From contig CALGGH010000209.1 of the NCBI GenBank assembly GCA_937916415.1, forward strand, positions 1-16,284: DNA of 16,284 nt. The letters run 5' to 3'. The notes under the pieces were generated by a model that had not been told where the DNA came from, did no database searches, and was given only the letters and a program-made list of their open reading frames with translations. Positions 6,542-15,393 of the stretch are shown piece by piece (the first letter of the stretch is position 1; each line of letters opens with the position of its first letter). The translations under genes were made by a program, and so were the position numbers. This stretch comes from an uncultured Lachnospiraceae bacterium (lineage in GTDB: Bacteria; Bacillota; Clostridia; Lachnospirales; Lachnospiraceae).

Positions 6542-6904
6542 AATCTAATCTCCGGGTTAAGCGTGTTTATGGCAGTTAATCGCGTTCACGAGTATAATTA
6601 TGAATAATGTCAGCTGAAATGGCAAGAAAGAATGAGGAAACGTTAATGAAAGAACACGTCATGCATCCCGGAGGAAACACGGGTAAAAGCCGGCTGCCTG
6701 CCTTCAACAAGTCCTGTCAATGCCGCATGGAATCCTGAAAAACCGGTGGCCGTCTGGAGCAGGGCAATTCTATCATGAGAAAAATGCCTGAATTATTCTT
6801 TTCATCAAGTCAAGGCTGGTTGTTTGATGGAAAACCGCATGACTACATGTTATAATAATACATTATGAATTAAAGCCTGACGGTCGGTTACGGGATGTCA
6901 AAAG
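6542..6904. other. Gene-poor divergent intergenic stretch with two doubtful small ORFs
   Basis: This 363-base stretch separates the minus-strand fructokinase from the plus-strand operon. A possible fructokinase -10 (TATACT, complement of 6591-6596) lacks a good -35. Two tiny plus-strand frames exist. One is 6646-6738 (30 codons, start MKEHVMHPGG), with GAGG before its ATG. The other is 6775-6855 (26 codons, MRKMPELFFSSSQGWLFDGK and six more). Neither resembles a family I know, and the second runs into the -10 box of the next gene. I could match no riboswitch class. Confidence 0.3.
6848..6856 (+). promoter_or_regulatory. Extended -10 promoter for the three-gene operon
   Basis: TGTTATAAT matches the extended -10 consensus TGnTATAAT exactly. 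A weak TTGATG (6824-6829) is 21 bases upstream, too far for a normal -35, so the extended -10 probably carries the promoter. Transcription would begin near 6863, leaving a leader of about 40 bases before the ATG at 6905. Confidence 0.5.
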
Positions 6905-7603
6905 ATGATAAATGAGATTAACCTTGAAAACATTGAGAGCTGCATAGACTATCTGGATCAGGACGTTGCTGAGAACCTGGGACGGGAGTGCTTTCACCAG
7001 GCTTACGGCGGCATGTCGGAGACCATAACACAGGCCGTGCAGGGCTTTAACATCGCGTCGGACGTGATCAATTTTACCATCGATTCGATCAATACCTGGG
7101 GCGGCAAGCTCAGTTATCCTGCCGCCATGCTCTCCAAGGCGATACAGGACGGACTGGAGATAGCGATGTTTGCCATGCGCGTATGCACCGACAGAAAGGC
7201 ACTGCAGGATTATTTCTTTACCACCGACGACGGCTTGAAGAGCGTGCATGAGATCCGTGAGGGCTGCAGGAAGTCGAATACGAAATCTGCACGGGAAAAC
7301 GGCAAGAAGATAGACAGCATGCTCCTGGATTACGGCCTGAATACCCAGATCGCCAACGTGAACATGATTGAAATCATTGCCGATGCCAAGGGCTATGAAC
7401 ACACCAGCGAGCTGGTTGAGGACGTGGGCATGAACATGGCCCAGTCGCTGGTATTCTGTGCGAGCAAGTTCAATCCGATGATTGAGACCAAGATTATGGC
7501 CATGACGGTCATGTCAGTCATGGGCATTTCTCCCAAGGAGATAGGACAGACGTCTCCGGAGATCACGCGCAAGCTTTTTGAGAGCTTCAAGATGTCAAGA
7601 TAA
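6905..7603 (+). CDS. Stand-alone paralogue of the giant protein's C-terminal domain, 232 aa
   Basis: No named family is recognised. Residues ~20-232 align along their whole length with the last ~200 residues of the 2433-aa protein encoded downstream. Shared blocks include AVQGFNI/AVQAFNI, CTDRKAL/ATDRVTL, GYEHTSEL, TVMSVMG and KEIG. The chains end in near-identical tails (KLFESFKMSR against KLFKSFKVSR). This copy has about 20 extra residues around 140-160. It is predicted soluble and helical, with no signal peptide. The ATG at 6905 is the only start open in this frame after a stop at 6878; its ribosome site is weak. An overlapping six-codon frame begins at 6895. It overlaps the next gene by one base (TAATG), so the two are probably translated together. 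It may be a free partner or competitor of the giant's tail domain, or the surviving end of a second giant gene. Confidence 0.8.
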   Translation: MINEINLENIESCIDYLDQDVAENLGRECFHQAYGGMSETITQAVQGFNIASDVINFTIDSINTWGGKLSYPAAMLSKAIQDGLEIAMFAMRVCTDRKALQDYFFTTDDGLKSVHEIREGCRKSNTKSARENGKKIDSMLLDYGLNTQIANVNMIEIIADAKGYEHTSELVEDVGMNMAQSLVFCASKFNPMIETKIMAMTVMSVMGISPKEIGQTSPEITRKLFESFKMSR

Positions 7604-8070
7604 TGCCGGATAAGCAGCTGCGGGATCAGAACAGGATCAGGGAGCTGATCGACGAAGCCCTCCAAAATGACCGGGTTGAGGTCTTCTATCAGCCATTCTT
7701 TAACGTTGCCGAGTCCCGGTTTAACGTCTGCGAAGCCCTCGTGCGCATCAGGACGGAGGACGGAGAGATCGTTCCGCCCGGCAGGTTCATTCCCGTCGCC
7801 GAGGAGGGCGGCCAGATCATTCCGCTGGGCATCCGCGTCTTTGAGAAGGTCTGCGCTTTCATAGCCAGGGGAGAGACCAGACACGTGCTGACCGGCATGA
7901 TCGACATTTTACGTAAGCTGAACATGAACATAGTTGCGGAAGGAATTGAAACCGAGGAACAGATGAAGGTGATAAGTGAGCTTGGAGTGGAATTCATACA
8001 GGGGTTCTATTTTTCAAGACCCATTCCTGAGGATGAATTCCTGGACTTTTTGAAGGCAAACAACCGATAG
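7603..8070 (+). CDS. EAL-domain protein with the middle of the domain deleted, 155 aa
   Basis: Residues 25-88 match the start of an EAL cyclic-di-GMP phosphodiesterase domain: VFYQPFFN, the signature CEALVRIR with E44-A45-L46, and FIPVAEEGGQIIPLG. Residues ~92-150 match its end: VAEGIETEEQ and FIQGFYFSRPIP. Roughly 110 residues between them are absent, including the ENLS-like, DDFGTGYS and catalytic Lys segments, with the joint near residues 88-93. EAL domains hydrolyse c-di-GMP using metal ions held by these residues, so this protein should be inactive. The reading frame stays intact across the joint. Translation starts in the stop of the preceding gene (TAATG). It may be a decayed gene or a shortened non-catalytic form kept in the operon. 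Confidence 0.8.
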   Translation: MPDKQLRDQNRIRELIDEALQNDRVEVFYQPFFNVAESRFNVCEALVRIRTEDGEIVPPGRFIPVAEEGGQIIPLGIRVFEKVCAFIARGETRHVLTGMIDILRKLNMNIVAEGIETEEQMKVISELGVEFIQGFYFSRPIPEDEFLDFLKANNR

Positions 8071-8091
8071 GACCAAACAGGGAGAATACAC

Positions 8092-11000
8092 ATGGGAAGA
8101 GAAGAAGAACTGCAGAAGCAGAAACAAACGTCAGAGATCAAGGTCACGAAGCCTGCTTATGAAGAGGTGCAGAATCCGGCATGGATGATGATCGATAAGT
8201 CGCAGGACACGGCTCAGGGCACCGGAAAGCATGCGGCCGATTATTCCAGGTATGATGAGCTTGACTTAAAGGGACTGAGGGATGAACTTCTTCTTGACAA
8301 GAGTTCCAAGTCAGAGGCGTTCATGGACATGTACAATGCCGTGAATGACCTGATAAACCTGGCCATGACCGGCGGCAAGTTCAAGGTGGGCGACGAGGAG
8401 ATGACCGCGGACTTCTTTGAGACTTTCTATACCGCGAGAATGTTCGTCAGCCATTATCTCTATACCCGTGACGGGTTTCACTGGACGGGCAAGGGCGAGC
8501 GCAGGATCCAGATCGTCAGGAGGCTGGCGGACATACTGGGCAGGATCAACGGACGGATAGAGGATTACAAGGCATCATTGCCGGAAGAAAAAGCCAGGCA
8601 GCTGGAATACAGGCAGCAGGGGCTTTCGACCGAGGAGATGGAGCAGCGGGAGGAGGAGTACCGCGTCAAAAAGGCAACCGAGGACATGGTCCGCATCGCG
8701 GACCTTGGCGAGTATGGGCCCAAGCTTTCCGAAAAGGAAAAATCGCAGCTGGCCGAAAAGTGGCTGGTAAAGGGCTATTCCGAACAGATCAAGGAGCTGA
8801 TCAACGGTCAGTCGATGAATGAAGTCATGGACAAGGATGACTTCATTGCCTTTCTGGAAGACCGTAACAACCGCCTTCTTGCCAACAGGATAGCCATCAG
8901 CATGATGGTGGACAGGGCCAATGAAGTCACGCATAAGACGCCGTGGATGCGCGAAATCCTCAGGAATCACGTAACGGAACGGCTTGGTCAGGATGCACTG
9001 TTTACCCTGAAGCCTGACGAGGTCGCAGCCCGGGTGAATGAGATAATCGGGGATTATGCCAGCTCCAACCGGGATTACGTGGAGCGGACGGAGAAGCGGA
9101 TCAGGCAGTTTAGCAAGGAGCTGCACGTACCGTCCGACATGGACAGCCTCTTTGAATATCCGATCATGAAGCAGCTGATCGACGAGTCGAATGATGAGGA
9201 ATTCGAGGAACGAGTAAAGGACCTGACCGAGCAGCAGAGAAACACGGACGCTTATATACAGCAGGAACTGAACGTCAGGTTTTCGCCTGCCACCAGGGCC
9301 GTAATCACGAAAAAACTGATAAGGAACCTGGGCTCGCTCAGGCTTTTTGGCACCGAATCACAGATCATGGACCAGTGCGACAGATTCTTCGGCATGATCC
9401 GTTTCATCGCGCCGCTCGAGCACAGGATAGAGAACGTCATCCTGCACACCATGCAGGATAATAAGATCGAGTTTTCACGCAGGGATCACTTCGTCACTAC
9501 GATCACGGACGGCAATCCCAGCCTGTTCCTGGACAAGTACCTGGCGGGCAAGGAAGCCATAGAACAATATGCGCAGCGTTATTCGTCCAACAACAAGACG
9601 TTCCTCAGGAAGGCAGATGACAAGAGCGTGACCTATACCGAGGAACAATGGGAGATACTGGAGAACCTGGCGAATAAGGCCGGCGAGTATAATCCGGAGG
9701 ATTTTAAGGATCTGGTCAAGCAGGTCACGACCCTCGGCGCGACGGGCGAGATGCTGTCCCGCCGTGAGTACTTAAGCAAGCGTAAGTTTAAGGATGCTGA
9801 GAAGATGCCTGCCAGAATGCGCAATGCCAGGGCAGAGCAGAAACGCATCGATGCCATGAAGGGCAGCCTGGATGCCAGGTTCATGCTGTTTGTTTCGGGA
9901 GCACGTCCCGATGCCTATCTGCGTTATAGAAAGCTTTATGCCGCGCAAATGGGCAAAAAGGACGCATTGAAGGGCGTACTGGCCGCTGAATCCAGGCGCG
10001 TCGCAGAGCGAACCCCGGAGCTTAAGAATATCCTGCGTGACCATGGGATATCACTGGATGACATGGATGCTTACCTGGAGAGATTCGATCCCCTCATGAG
10101 GGGGCTTCGGGAAGTCTCGGACAAGGATCATGAGGACGACAGGCTTCAGGACCAGAGGCTTAACCTGGAGCGATACGGAGTGCGCGACTGGAATGAGGCC
10201 ATGCTTAAGATAGACAATTATCTGAGCGGGATCGGGCCTGACGGCATATCCGGGCAGGCAACCGTCGCTGCTGAGAGATACGGTGCGCACATGGCCAGGA
10301 TGGACGAAAAATTTGGCGTGCTGTCAGAGGTTATGCTGAGGCTACCTGATTTCAGAGGCATCCTGCTGACCGAAGATGAAAAAAAGTTCGATGCCTTTTT
10401 GGCTAACGAGCTGCTGCCTAAGTTCGCGCCGCTGCTTGAGGCCGTTGAATCGCAGAAGGGTTCCGTTCCGGAGGCGGCTCTCGTTACATATGCATATGCC
10501 CACCTGGATGACGTCTATCGCGGCACTATAACCGGAGATGCCAAGTTCTTTGCCGATCAGCTCGTCGGTTATTCCGCGAAGCTCCTTAATACGGCACCTG
10601 ATGGGCAGACGTCCGCCGCGGACAACATCAAGGCGGCTGAGAAGCTGGCGGACAAGGAAATCTCCAAGGCAGGAATCAAGGGAGCTGAGGCCGATGCCAT
10701 CAGAATGGCGGTCGTAGCGTCAATACATGAACTGAGCCTGGATGAGGAGGGCTTCTTTAAGCTGTATGACTCCGAGTTCGTCAAGCAGCATGCCAGGGAT
10801 CAGGTGGCCAGGATCATGGCAGGCGTAAAACAGGATGCGCATAAGGACGACGAGGAGATCAAGAAGGCCCTGGAGAAGGCGAGCGGGTTCCATGACCCGA
10901 CTCCTGAGATCGAAGAGACCAAAAAGATTGAAAAAATAAGGCGGGAAAAGAAGAGGGGCGTAAGGTCCAGAAATGCGTTCCTTGGGCTTGACCAGACTGC

Positions 11001-14000
11001 CATAACCAAAGTACGCAGGGACAAGTCACTGATCCGCGTCAAGGAAAAGGGCGCGGAGCTGGTGTCGCTCAATACGGCCAAGGCTGACAAGATGCGCGGC
11101 CTCGTAAGTGAATACTGCGGCGACCTGGAGTTACCGCAGGTGCTGCTCGATGCCCTGGTCGAGGGGGGCGCGTCACAGAGCGTGATCGAACGCGCGACAG
11201 GCACCAGAATGTGGACGGACACGCTCTACCGGCATGCCTTTTCCATGGCCAAGATGTACGAATTTCTGAAGCAGGACGGGAAGGATGATCCCGCCATGTC
11301 GGAAGAGGAAGCCCAGATGTTCATAGTCAAGAGCTATGGAGACTCATCGGGACGTGGACTCTTTGACTCCCCGAAGGGACCCGACGTGGCCGCGCTGCGC
11401 GTAAGCCCGGAGTATAAAAGGTTCAGGGAAGAATATAAGAAGCTGAAGGCTTTTGAGGGCATCGAAATAACGGAGCCCTCGCTTGAGAGGGAGCGCATGG
11501 ACTTATCGACCGACTTAAGGACGGTATTGATGACCGGAGTCGGTTCCAGGGCCGCTTCCTTTGGCGACCTGGCAGACAATGCCATGAAGTACCTGCAGCA
11601 CTCGGCCATGGTCAGTGAGATCATCAGGAAGAGGGTGCTCAGGTTCCATAAGGATAATCAGATGCCTGACCTCTATATTGACCGTCAGGTGGGAGCCGTC
11701 AGGGAATGCTTCATGAGCGTGCTCGTCGGTGAAGTCAGGGACGGCAAGGAATTTGACGAAGCGAAATGGGGCAAGCGCGTCAGCGAATTCTATTCGGACA
11801 GGACGAACCGCGCTCACGTCGAGTTCACCGGCAATTCCGTATCGGGCGAGGATTACCTGCAGGCCGAGCAGCACAGGACTGACGTAAACGTCACCGAAAA
11901 AGACATAGCCGAAGTCATTAGGAGCAGTGAGATCGTCCTCCACGGCAGGCTGAACAAGTACGAGAAACTGGATGAGGACCAGAAGAAGCTCTTCGTCATA
12001 GCCCTGATGATGATGGACAAGGGTTCGATCGGACTCGGCACCAAGGGCACGTCAGCCCTGCTCTCGCCCCGGGATGCCACGGCCAGGCAGAATGAGGAGA
12101 TAACCAAACAGATAGGCGAATACGTCAGGGGCGGCACGCTTAACGTGAACCTGAATTATAAGGAAGCCCTGTATAAGCTCGTAAACTTCGGCAAGAACGG
12201 TCTGATCGACATAGAACACTATGCGTTCTCGGCCACGGCTTACGATAAGGCCCTGCAGTTCGCAAACGCCCTGAGGGACAAGCGTGCCAGAGCCAGCGGG
12301 CGTGACGTGGAACGCATGGCCCGCGGATATGCTTCCATCAATTCCGCGTACGTAAACTACGGCAAACCGCAGCAGCAGTACGTTGACGCCATTTCACCCA
12401 ATTCGCTGACCATAGATGACGTCAGGTCCAGGCTGATTGCCTTTGCCGACAAGGATTCGGTCAGTGCAAAGAAAATGGCTGCCACCGCGGCAACCGCCGG
12501 ACTCAACCCCATCCCGGCATTTAGAAAGCTTGACAAGGACGCCGGGAAAACCCTCAGGATGAGGAAAGTCAAAAAGCGCCTGAAAAATCTATCGGATTCG
12601 GATCTCAAGGTTTTCGTCAGGCTCATGCAGGAGCGTACGATAATTGATTCCAGCCAGTCGGACGCGGACAAGGTCATTGACCAGGAAAAAAGGGACGCGC
12701 TGATAGAAGCACTATCCGCTGACACCAAGGTCAGGGCGGAAGTGCTGGACGGCTTCGATGATCCTGAATCCTGTAAGCAGGCCCTTACGACGGCATTGAG
12801 CTTCAAGCTCAAGGATGACATGATCCTGAAGGGCAAGTCCATCACCAGGGACTGCTTTGACGATGAGTCATTTAACCGTGATACCGTCGTGGACTGGACG
12901 GTCGTTGAGCGCGTGCTTGACCTGATGGATGAGATATCCGAGAAGAAGATGGCACTGCACGCCATGAGCCATGCCACGGAATACATAGCCTTTGCCGGCA
13001 ATAAGGCAGCCACGGATGCTTACGTCAAGCTTCTGGCCGATCATAAGGATAAGGCATCCTTCAAAATGGACAGCTTCGAGAACCTCATAAAGGAGCATGC
13101 CGACAGGGACAAGAGCGAGGACGTATCAAGGGCAGTGGCAGGATATCATTCGCTGACCGATGCGGAGAAGAGACTGTTCTTCAAGGTTCTGGCCAGGCGA
13201 GATTTCCTTGACGTTTCGAGAAAGAAGTATAAGAGCAGCTTCTTTGGCAGGGCGGAGCGAGAGTTTGCCAACAAGGCCGGCAGGGACGCGCTCATAGACG
13301 AGTACATAGATTCAAGCCTTGAGGGAAACGTTGGCATACAGCTCGACGAGAACTCGTATTTTACCGCCATGAGCACCCTCTATTCCACGCAGGTCAGCGA
13401 CCGGACCAATTTCAGCAAGACCACGGACCTGACCAAGATATTCGCCAACGAAAGGCAGCTCTTCAGGGGAAGGGCCACGGCCATAGACTGGAAGCTGTTC
13501 AAGAGGGCACTGCAGTTCGTAAACCGTGCCTCCGAGGAGCTTGAATTCGTAGAGGGCAATGCCCAGCTTTACCGCGCGGCCGGAAGCTTAAGCAAGAACG
13601 GCCGCATCAAGATGGATTACGGCTTCCTGCGCAAGAACGTGCATCGAACCGGCCAGCATTGGGGCAGGTACCTGGGCCAGGCGTTCGCCAGGACCGGCAA
13701 GGAGATAGTCGGAGGCATTAAGGTCACGGGAGACGTCACCCTGGACAAGATCCTTGATACTGCCGGAGATGTCTTCAACACCGTTGACGACATGGCCAGG
13801 CTTGCGTTTAAAAAGGACGGAATGGTCACTAAGGGCACGGCATGGCTTCGCAGAAAGAAGGATGAGGCCAGCGAACTGCGCAAGGACGTAGGTGAGGACA
13901 GGACGGGATTCATCATATCGGAGATAGAAAGAAAGGACAAGGAAGACACTCCTGATGAAAAGGCCAAAAAGGAAGCCAAGGAGGCTGCCAGGCGCGCACA

Positions 14001-15393
14001 GCTTGATTTCTGCGACCATCTGAAGGAGGGCGTTGACAACGTCATAGCCCAGTCCAAGAGCGTTGGAGAGGCATTTGGCGAAGTAGCCGAGTACGTCAAG
14101 ACCAACATGATCGCGAACTCCGAGAAGCTTAAGTGGTTTAAGCAGGTGGACGGAGCGGGAGCCGGACAGGATGGAAACAACCTGGTGGTCAGGGAAACCC
14201 GGAATGCCGCCATTGACCAATCTCATGGAGACTTGCGTGACCCCATCGAAAAGGGAGTCAGGACAGCGGCCGACGTCAAGAAGACGGCCGGTGACGTGCT
14301 GAAGATTGGCGAGCAGATCCCGGGACTGAACGGTTACGTGAAGGAGATCAAGAAACTGGTCAATGATTCCGCCCAAAAGATCGCCTATAAATTCCTGAAT
14401 GACGCGATCATTCAGAATAAGATCGACCTTACTCCCAAGATCGATGAAAAAACCGGGAAGCCCGTCATGCCGGATGAACTGGAATTGTACAAGAAGAATG
14501 CGGAGAACTATGCCAAAGGCATGTTCACGTCCATCCTGAAGGGCACGATCGGCGAGGAAAAGGCGGGCAAGCTGCTCGAGGCCGAAAACTACTTCTACGG
14601 GATACAGGAGACCATTAACGATACGATGAAGGGCGTGATGGATGGGATCAACTACGTCAAGAAGTGCACGGCCCACGTCAAGAACATAGCTGAATGCGCG
14701 GACAACCTGATCGCCTTAAAGAAGGGTTCCAGGAACGCCGCCGCCCTTAGGCAGGAGGATGACAAAAACCTGGAACAGAAATCCAGGATAAGGCTAAGGG
14801 ATGATCAAAAAACCATAGTGGACAGCATCGTGGCCAAGCACCGCGGCATGAAGGGACTGGCCGAAGACCTGACCACTGCGGTGCAGGCGTTCAACATATC
14901 TGAGGAAGTGCTTAACCTGACCATGGAAACCGTATCAATAGCCGGCGGCAAGTTAAATGCCGGACAGGACCTGATCGCAAAGGCCATCAGGGAGGGAGTC
15001 AAGTTCGCAATGTATGCGGCCCGCCTTGCCACGGACAGGGTTACCCTCAACAGTTACTACCGTGACACCGAAGCGGGACAGGCCGTCGTCAGGAAACTGA
15101 CGCGAGGCTTTGACAAGACTTCCAGCAAGTCCCTTAAGAATGCCAATGTCCTGGACCTCGTTGACGTCATATCGGATGCCAGGGGTTATGAACACACGAG
15201 CGAACTCATAGAGAACACCGGCATGAGCGTTGCCCAGTCGATAGTATTCTCGGCCAGTGCTTACAATCCTCTGGCGGAAACCAGGCTGGTGGCCATCACG
15301 GTCATGAGCGTCATGGGCCTGTCAAAGGAAATAGGAGACACTTCGGCCGACACCGTGGAGAAGCTGTTCAAGAGCTTCAAGGTGTCACGGTGA
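8092..15393 (+). CDS. Giant 2433-aa hypothetical protein, charged and helical
   Basis: I recognise no known family. The chain is highly charged (many Lys, Glu, Asp, Arg) and helix-rich, with no signal peptide or membrane segment, so it is probably cytoplasmic or exported without a classical signal. Visible layout: a polar N-terminus (1-50); a long helical part (~50-1250) with an Arg/Lys-rich piece at ~945-960 and 1480-1500; three diverged modules (~1265-1820); a Lys/Glu/Ala coiled-coil-like segment (~1945-1975); an amphipathic helical part with Gly-rich turns (~2020-2215); and a C-terminal domain (~2237-2433) shared with the 232-aa protein of the same operon. The ribosome site AGGGAG (8079-8084) is 7 bases before the ATG, 21 bases after the EAL gene. 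The frame is uninterrupted and codon use is uniform, arguing for a maintained gene. The role is unknown: scaffold, effector or surface protein are all open. Confidence 0.85.
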   Translation: MGREEELQKQKQTSEIKVTKPAYEEVQNPAWMMIDKSQDTAQGTGKHAADYSRYDELDLKGLRDELLLDKSSKSEAFMDMYNAVNDLINLAMTGGKFKVGDEEMTADFFETFYTARMFVSHYLYTRDGFHWTGKGERRIQIVRRLADILGRINGRIEDYKASLPEEKARQLEYRQQGLSTEEMEQREEEYRVKKATEDMVRIADLGEYGPKLSEKEKSQLAEKWLVKGYSEQIKELINGQSMNEVMDKDDFIAFLEDRNNRLLANRIAISMMVDRANEVTHKTPWMREILRNHVTERLGQDALFTLKPDEVAARVNEIIGDYASSNRDYVERTEKRIRQFSKELHVPSDMDSLFEYPIMKQLIDESNDEEFEERVKDLTEQQRNTDAYIQQELNVRFSPATRAVITKKLIRNLGSLRLFGTESQIMDQCDRFFGMIRFIAPLEHRIENVILHTMQDNKIEFSRRDHFVTTITDGNPSLFLDKYLAGKEAIEQYAQRYSSNNKTFLRKADDKSVTYTEEQWEILENLANKAGEYNPEDFKDLVKQVTTLGATGEMLSRREYLSKRKFKDAEKMPARMRNARAEQKRIDAMKGSLDARFMLFVSGARPDAYLRYRKLYAAQMGKKDALKGVLAAESRRVAERTPELKNILRDHGISLDDMDAYLERFDPLMRGLREVSDKDHEDDRLQDQRLNLERYGVRDWNEAMLKIDNYLSGIGPDGISGQATVAAERYGAHMARMDEKFGVLSEVMLRLPDFRGILLTEDEKKFDAFLANELLPKFAPLLEAVESQKGSVPEAALVTYAYAHLDDVYRGTITGDAKFFADQLVGYSAKLLNTAPDGQTSAADNIKAAEKLADKEISKAGIKGAEADAIRMAVVASIHELSLDEEGFFKLYDSEFVKQHARDQVARIMAGVKQDAHKDDEEIKKALEKASGFHDPTPEIEETKKIEKIRREKKRGVRSRNAFLGLDQTAITKVRRDKSLIRVKEKGAELVSLNTAKADKMRGLVSEYCGDLELPQVLLDALVEGGASQSVIERATGTRMWTDTLYRHAFSMAKMYEFLKQDGKDDPAMSEEEAQMFIVKSYGDSSGRGLFDSPKGPDVAALRVSPEYKRFREEYKKLKAFEGIEITEPSLERERMDLSTDLRTVLMTGVGSRAASFGDLADNAMKYLQHSAMVSEIIRKRVLRFHKDNQMPDLYIDRQVGAVRECFMSVLVGEVRDGKEFDEAKWGKRVSEFYSDRTNRAHVEFTGNSVSGEDYLQAEQHRTDVNVTEKDIAEVIRSSEIVLHGRLNKYEKLDEDQKKLFVIALMMMDKGSIGLGTKGTSALLSPRDATARQNEEITKQIGEYVRGGTLNVNLNYKEALYKLVNFGKNGLIDIEHYAFSATAYDKALQFANALRDKRARASGRDVERMARGYASINSAYVNYGKPQQQYVDAISPNSLTIDDVRSRLIAFADKDSVSAKKMAATAATAGLNPIPAFRKLDKDAGKTLRMRKVKKRLKNLSDSDLKVFVRLMQERTIIDSSQSDADKVIDQEKRDALIEALSADTKVRAEVLDGFDDPESCKQALTTALSFKLKDDMILKGKSITRDCFDDESFNRDTVVDWTVVERVLDLMDEISEKKMALHAMSHATEYIAFAGNKAATDAYVKLLADHKDKASFKMDSFENLIKEHADRDKSEDVSRAVAGYHSLTDAEKRLFFKVLARRDFLDVSRKKYKSSFFGRAEREFANKAGRDALIDEYIDSSLEGNVGIQLDENSYFTAMSTLYSTQVSDRTNFSKTTDLTKIFANERQLFRGRATAIDWKLFKRALQFVNRASEELEFVEGNAQLYRAAGSLSKNGRIKMDYGFLRKNVHRTGQHWGRYLGQAFARTGKEIVGGIKVTGDVTLDKILDTAGDVFNTVDDMARLAFKKDGMVTKGTAWLRRKKDEASELRKDVGEDRTGFIISEIERKDKEDTPDEKAKKEAKEAARRAQLDFCDHLKEGVDNVIAQSKSVGEAFGEVAEYVKTNMIANSEKLKWFKQVDGAGAGQDGNNLVVRETRNAAIDQSHGDLRDPIEKGVRTAADVKKTAGDVLKIGEQIPGLNGYVKEIKKLVNDSAQKIAYKFLNDAIIQNKIDLTPKIDEKTGKPVMPDELELYKKNAENYAKGMFTSILKGTIGEEKAGKLLEAENYFYGIQETINDTMKGVMDGINYVKKCTAHVKNIAECADNLIALKKGSRNAAALRQEDDKNLEQKSRIRLRDDQKTIVDSIVAKHRGMKGLAEDLTTAVQAFNISEEVLNLTMETVSIAGGKLNAGQDLIAKAIREGVKFAMYAARLATDRVTLNSYYRDTEAGQAVVRKLTRGFDKTSSKSLKNANVLDLVDVISDARGYEHTSELIENTGMSVAQSIVFSASAYNPLAETRLVAITVMSVMGLSKEIGDTSADTVEKLFKSFKVSR
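11884..13542 (+). repeat. Three diverged internal modules in the giant protein
   Basis: Protein-level repeats read by eye. Each begins with a conserved pair of helices around L-[ST/D]-[DE]-x-[DQ]-K-x-[LV]-F: KLDEDQKKLFVIALMMMD (near residue 1291), NLSDSDLKVFVRLMQERTII (near 1499) and SLTDAEKRLFFKVLARRDFL (near 1687). Modules 2 and 3 also share RDALIEAL / RDALIDEY and a closing segment, DTVVDWTVVERVLDLMDEIS / RATAIDWKLFKRALQFVNRA. Module 1 has AYDKALQFANALRDK in the corresponding place. The spacing is about 190-210 residues. DNA identity is low, so the duplication is old. Confidence 0.45.
14800..15390 (+). other. Shared C-terminal domain of the giant protein (residues ~2237-2433)
   Basis: This segment aligns with almost the whole 232-aa protein at 6905-7603. 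The best block, GYEHTSELIENTGMSVAQS against GYEHTSELVEDVGMNMAQS, also shows clear DNA similarity (around 7390-7540 and 15184-15330). A gap of about 15-25 residues near residue 2350 separates the two forms. The domain reaches the very end of both proteins. Confidence 0.85.

Noticed and set aside
6670..6690. P-loop-like GGNTGKS in a short frame
   Set aside because: It occurs in a 30-codon frame with no following nucleotide-binding fold; probably chance.
6646..6850. Riboswitch (cobalamin or c-di-GMP type) upstream of the 232-aa gene
   Set aside because: Isolated words such as GGTGGCC and AAAGCC-like strings occur, but not in the order or with the pairing these classes need.
13588..14676. Long antisense open frame (362 codons, minus strand) inside the giant gene
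   Set aside because: It is a product of the GC-rich, AAG/GAG-heavy codon use of the sense gene. It has no ribosome site and no recognisable domain, and many such frames occur all along the antisense strand.
8092..15393. Phage tape-measure protein
   Set aside because: The size and helical content would fit, but there are no phage structural genes beside it and no hydrophobic segments, and the operon instead holds an EAL remnant and a paralogue of the tail domain.
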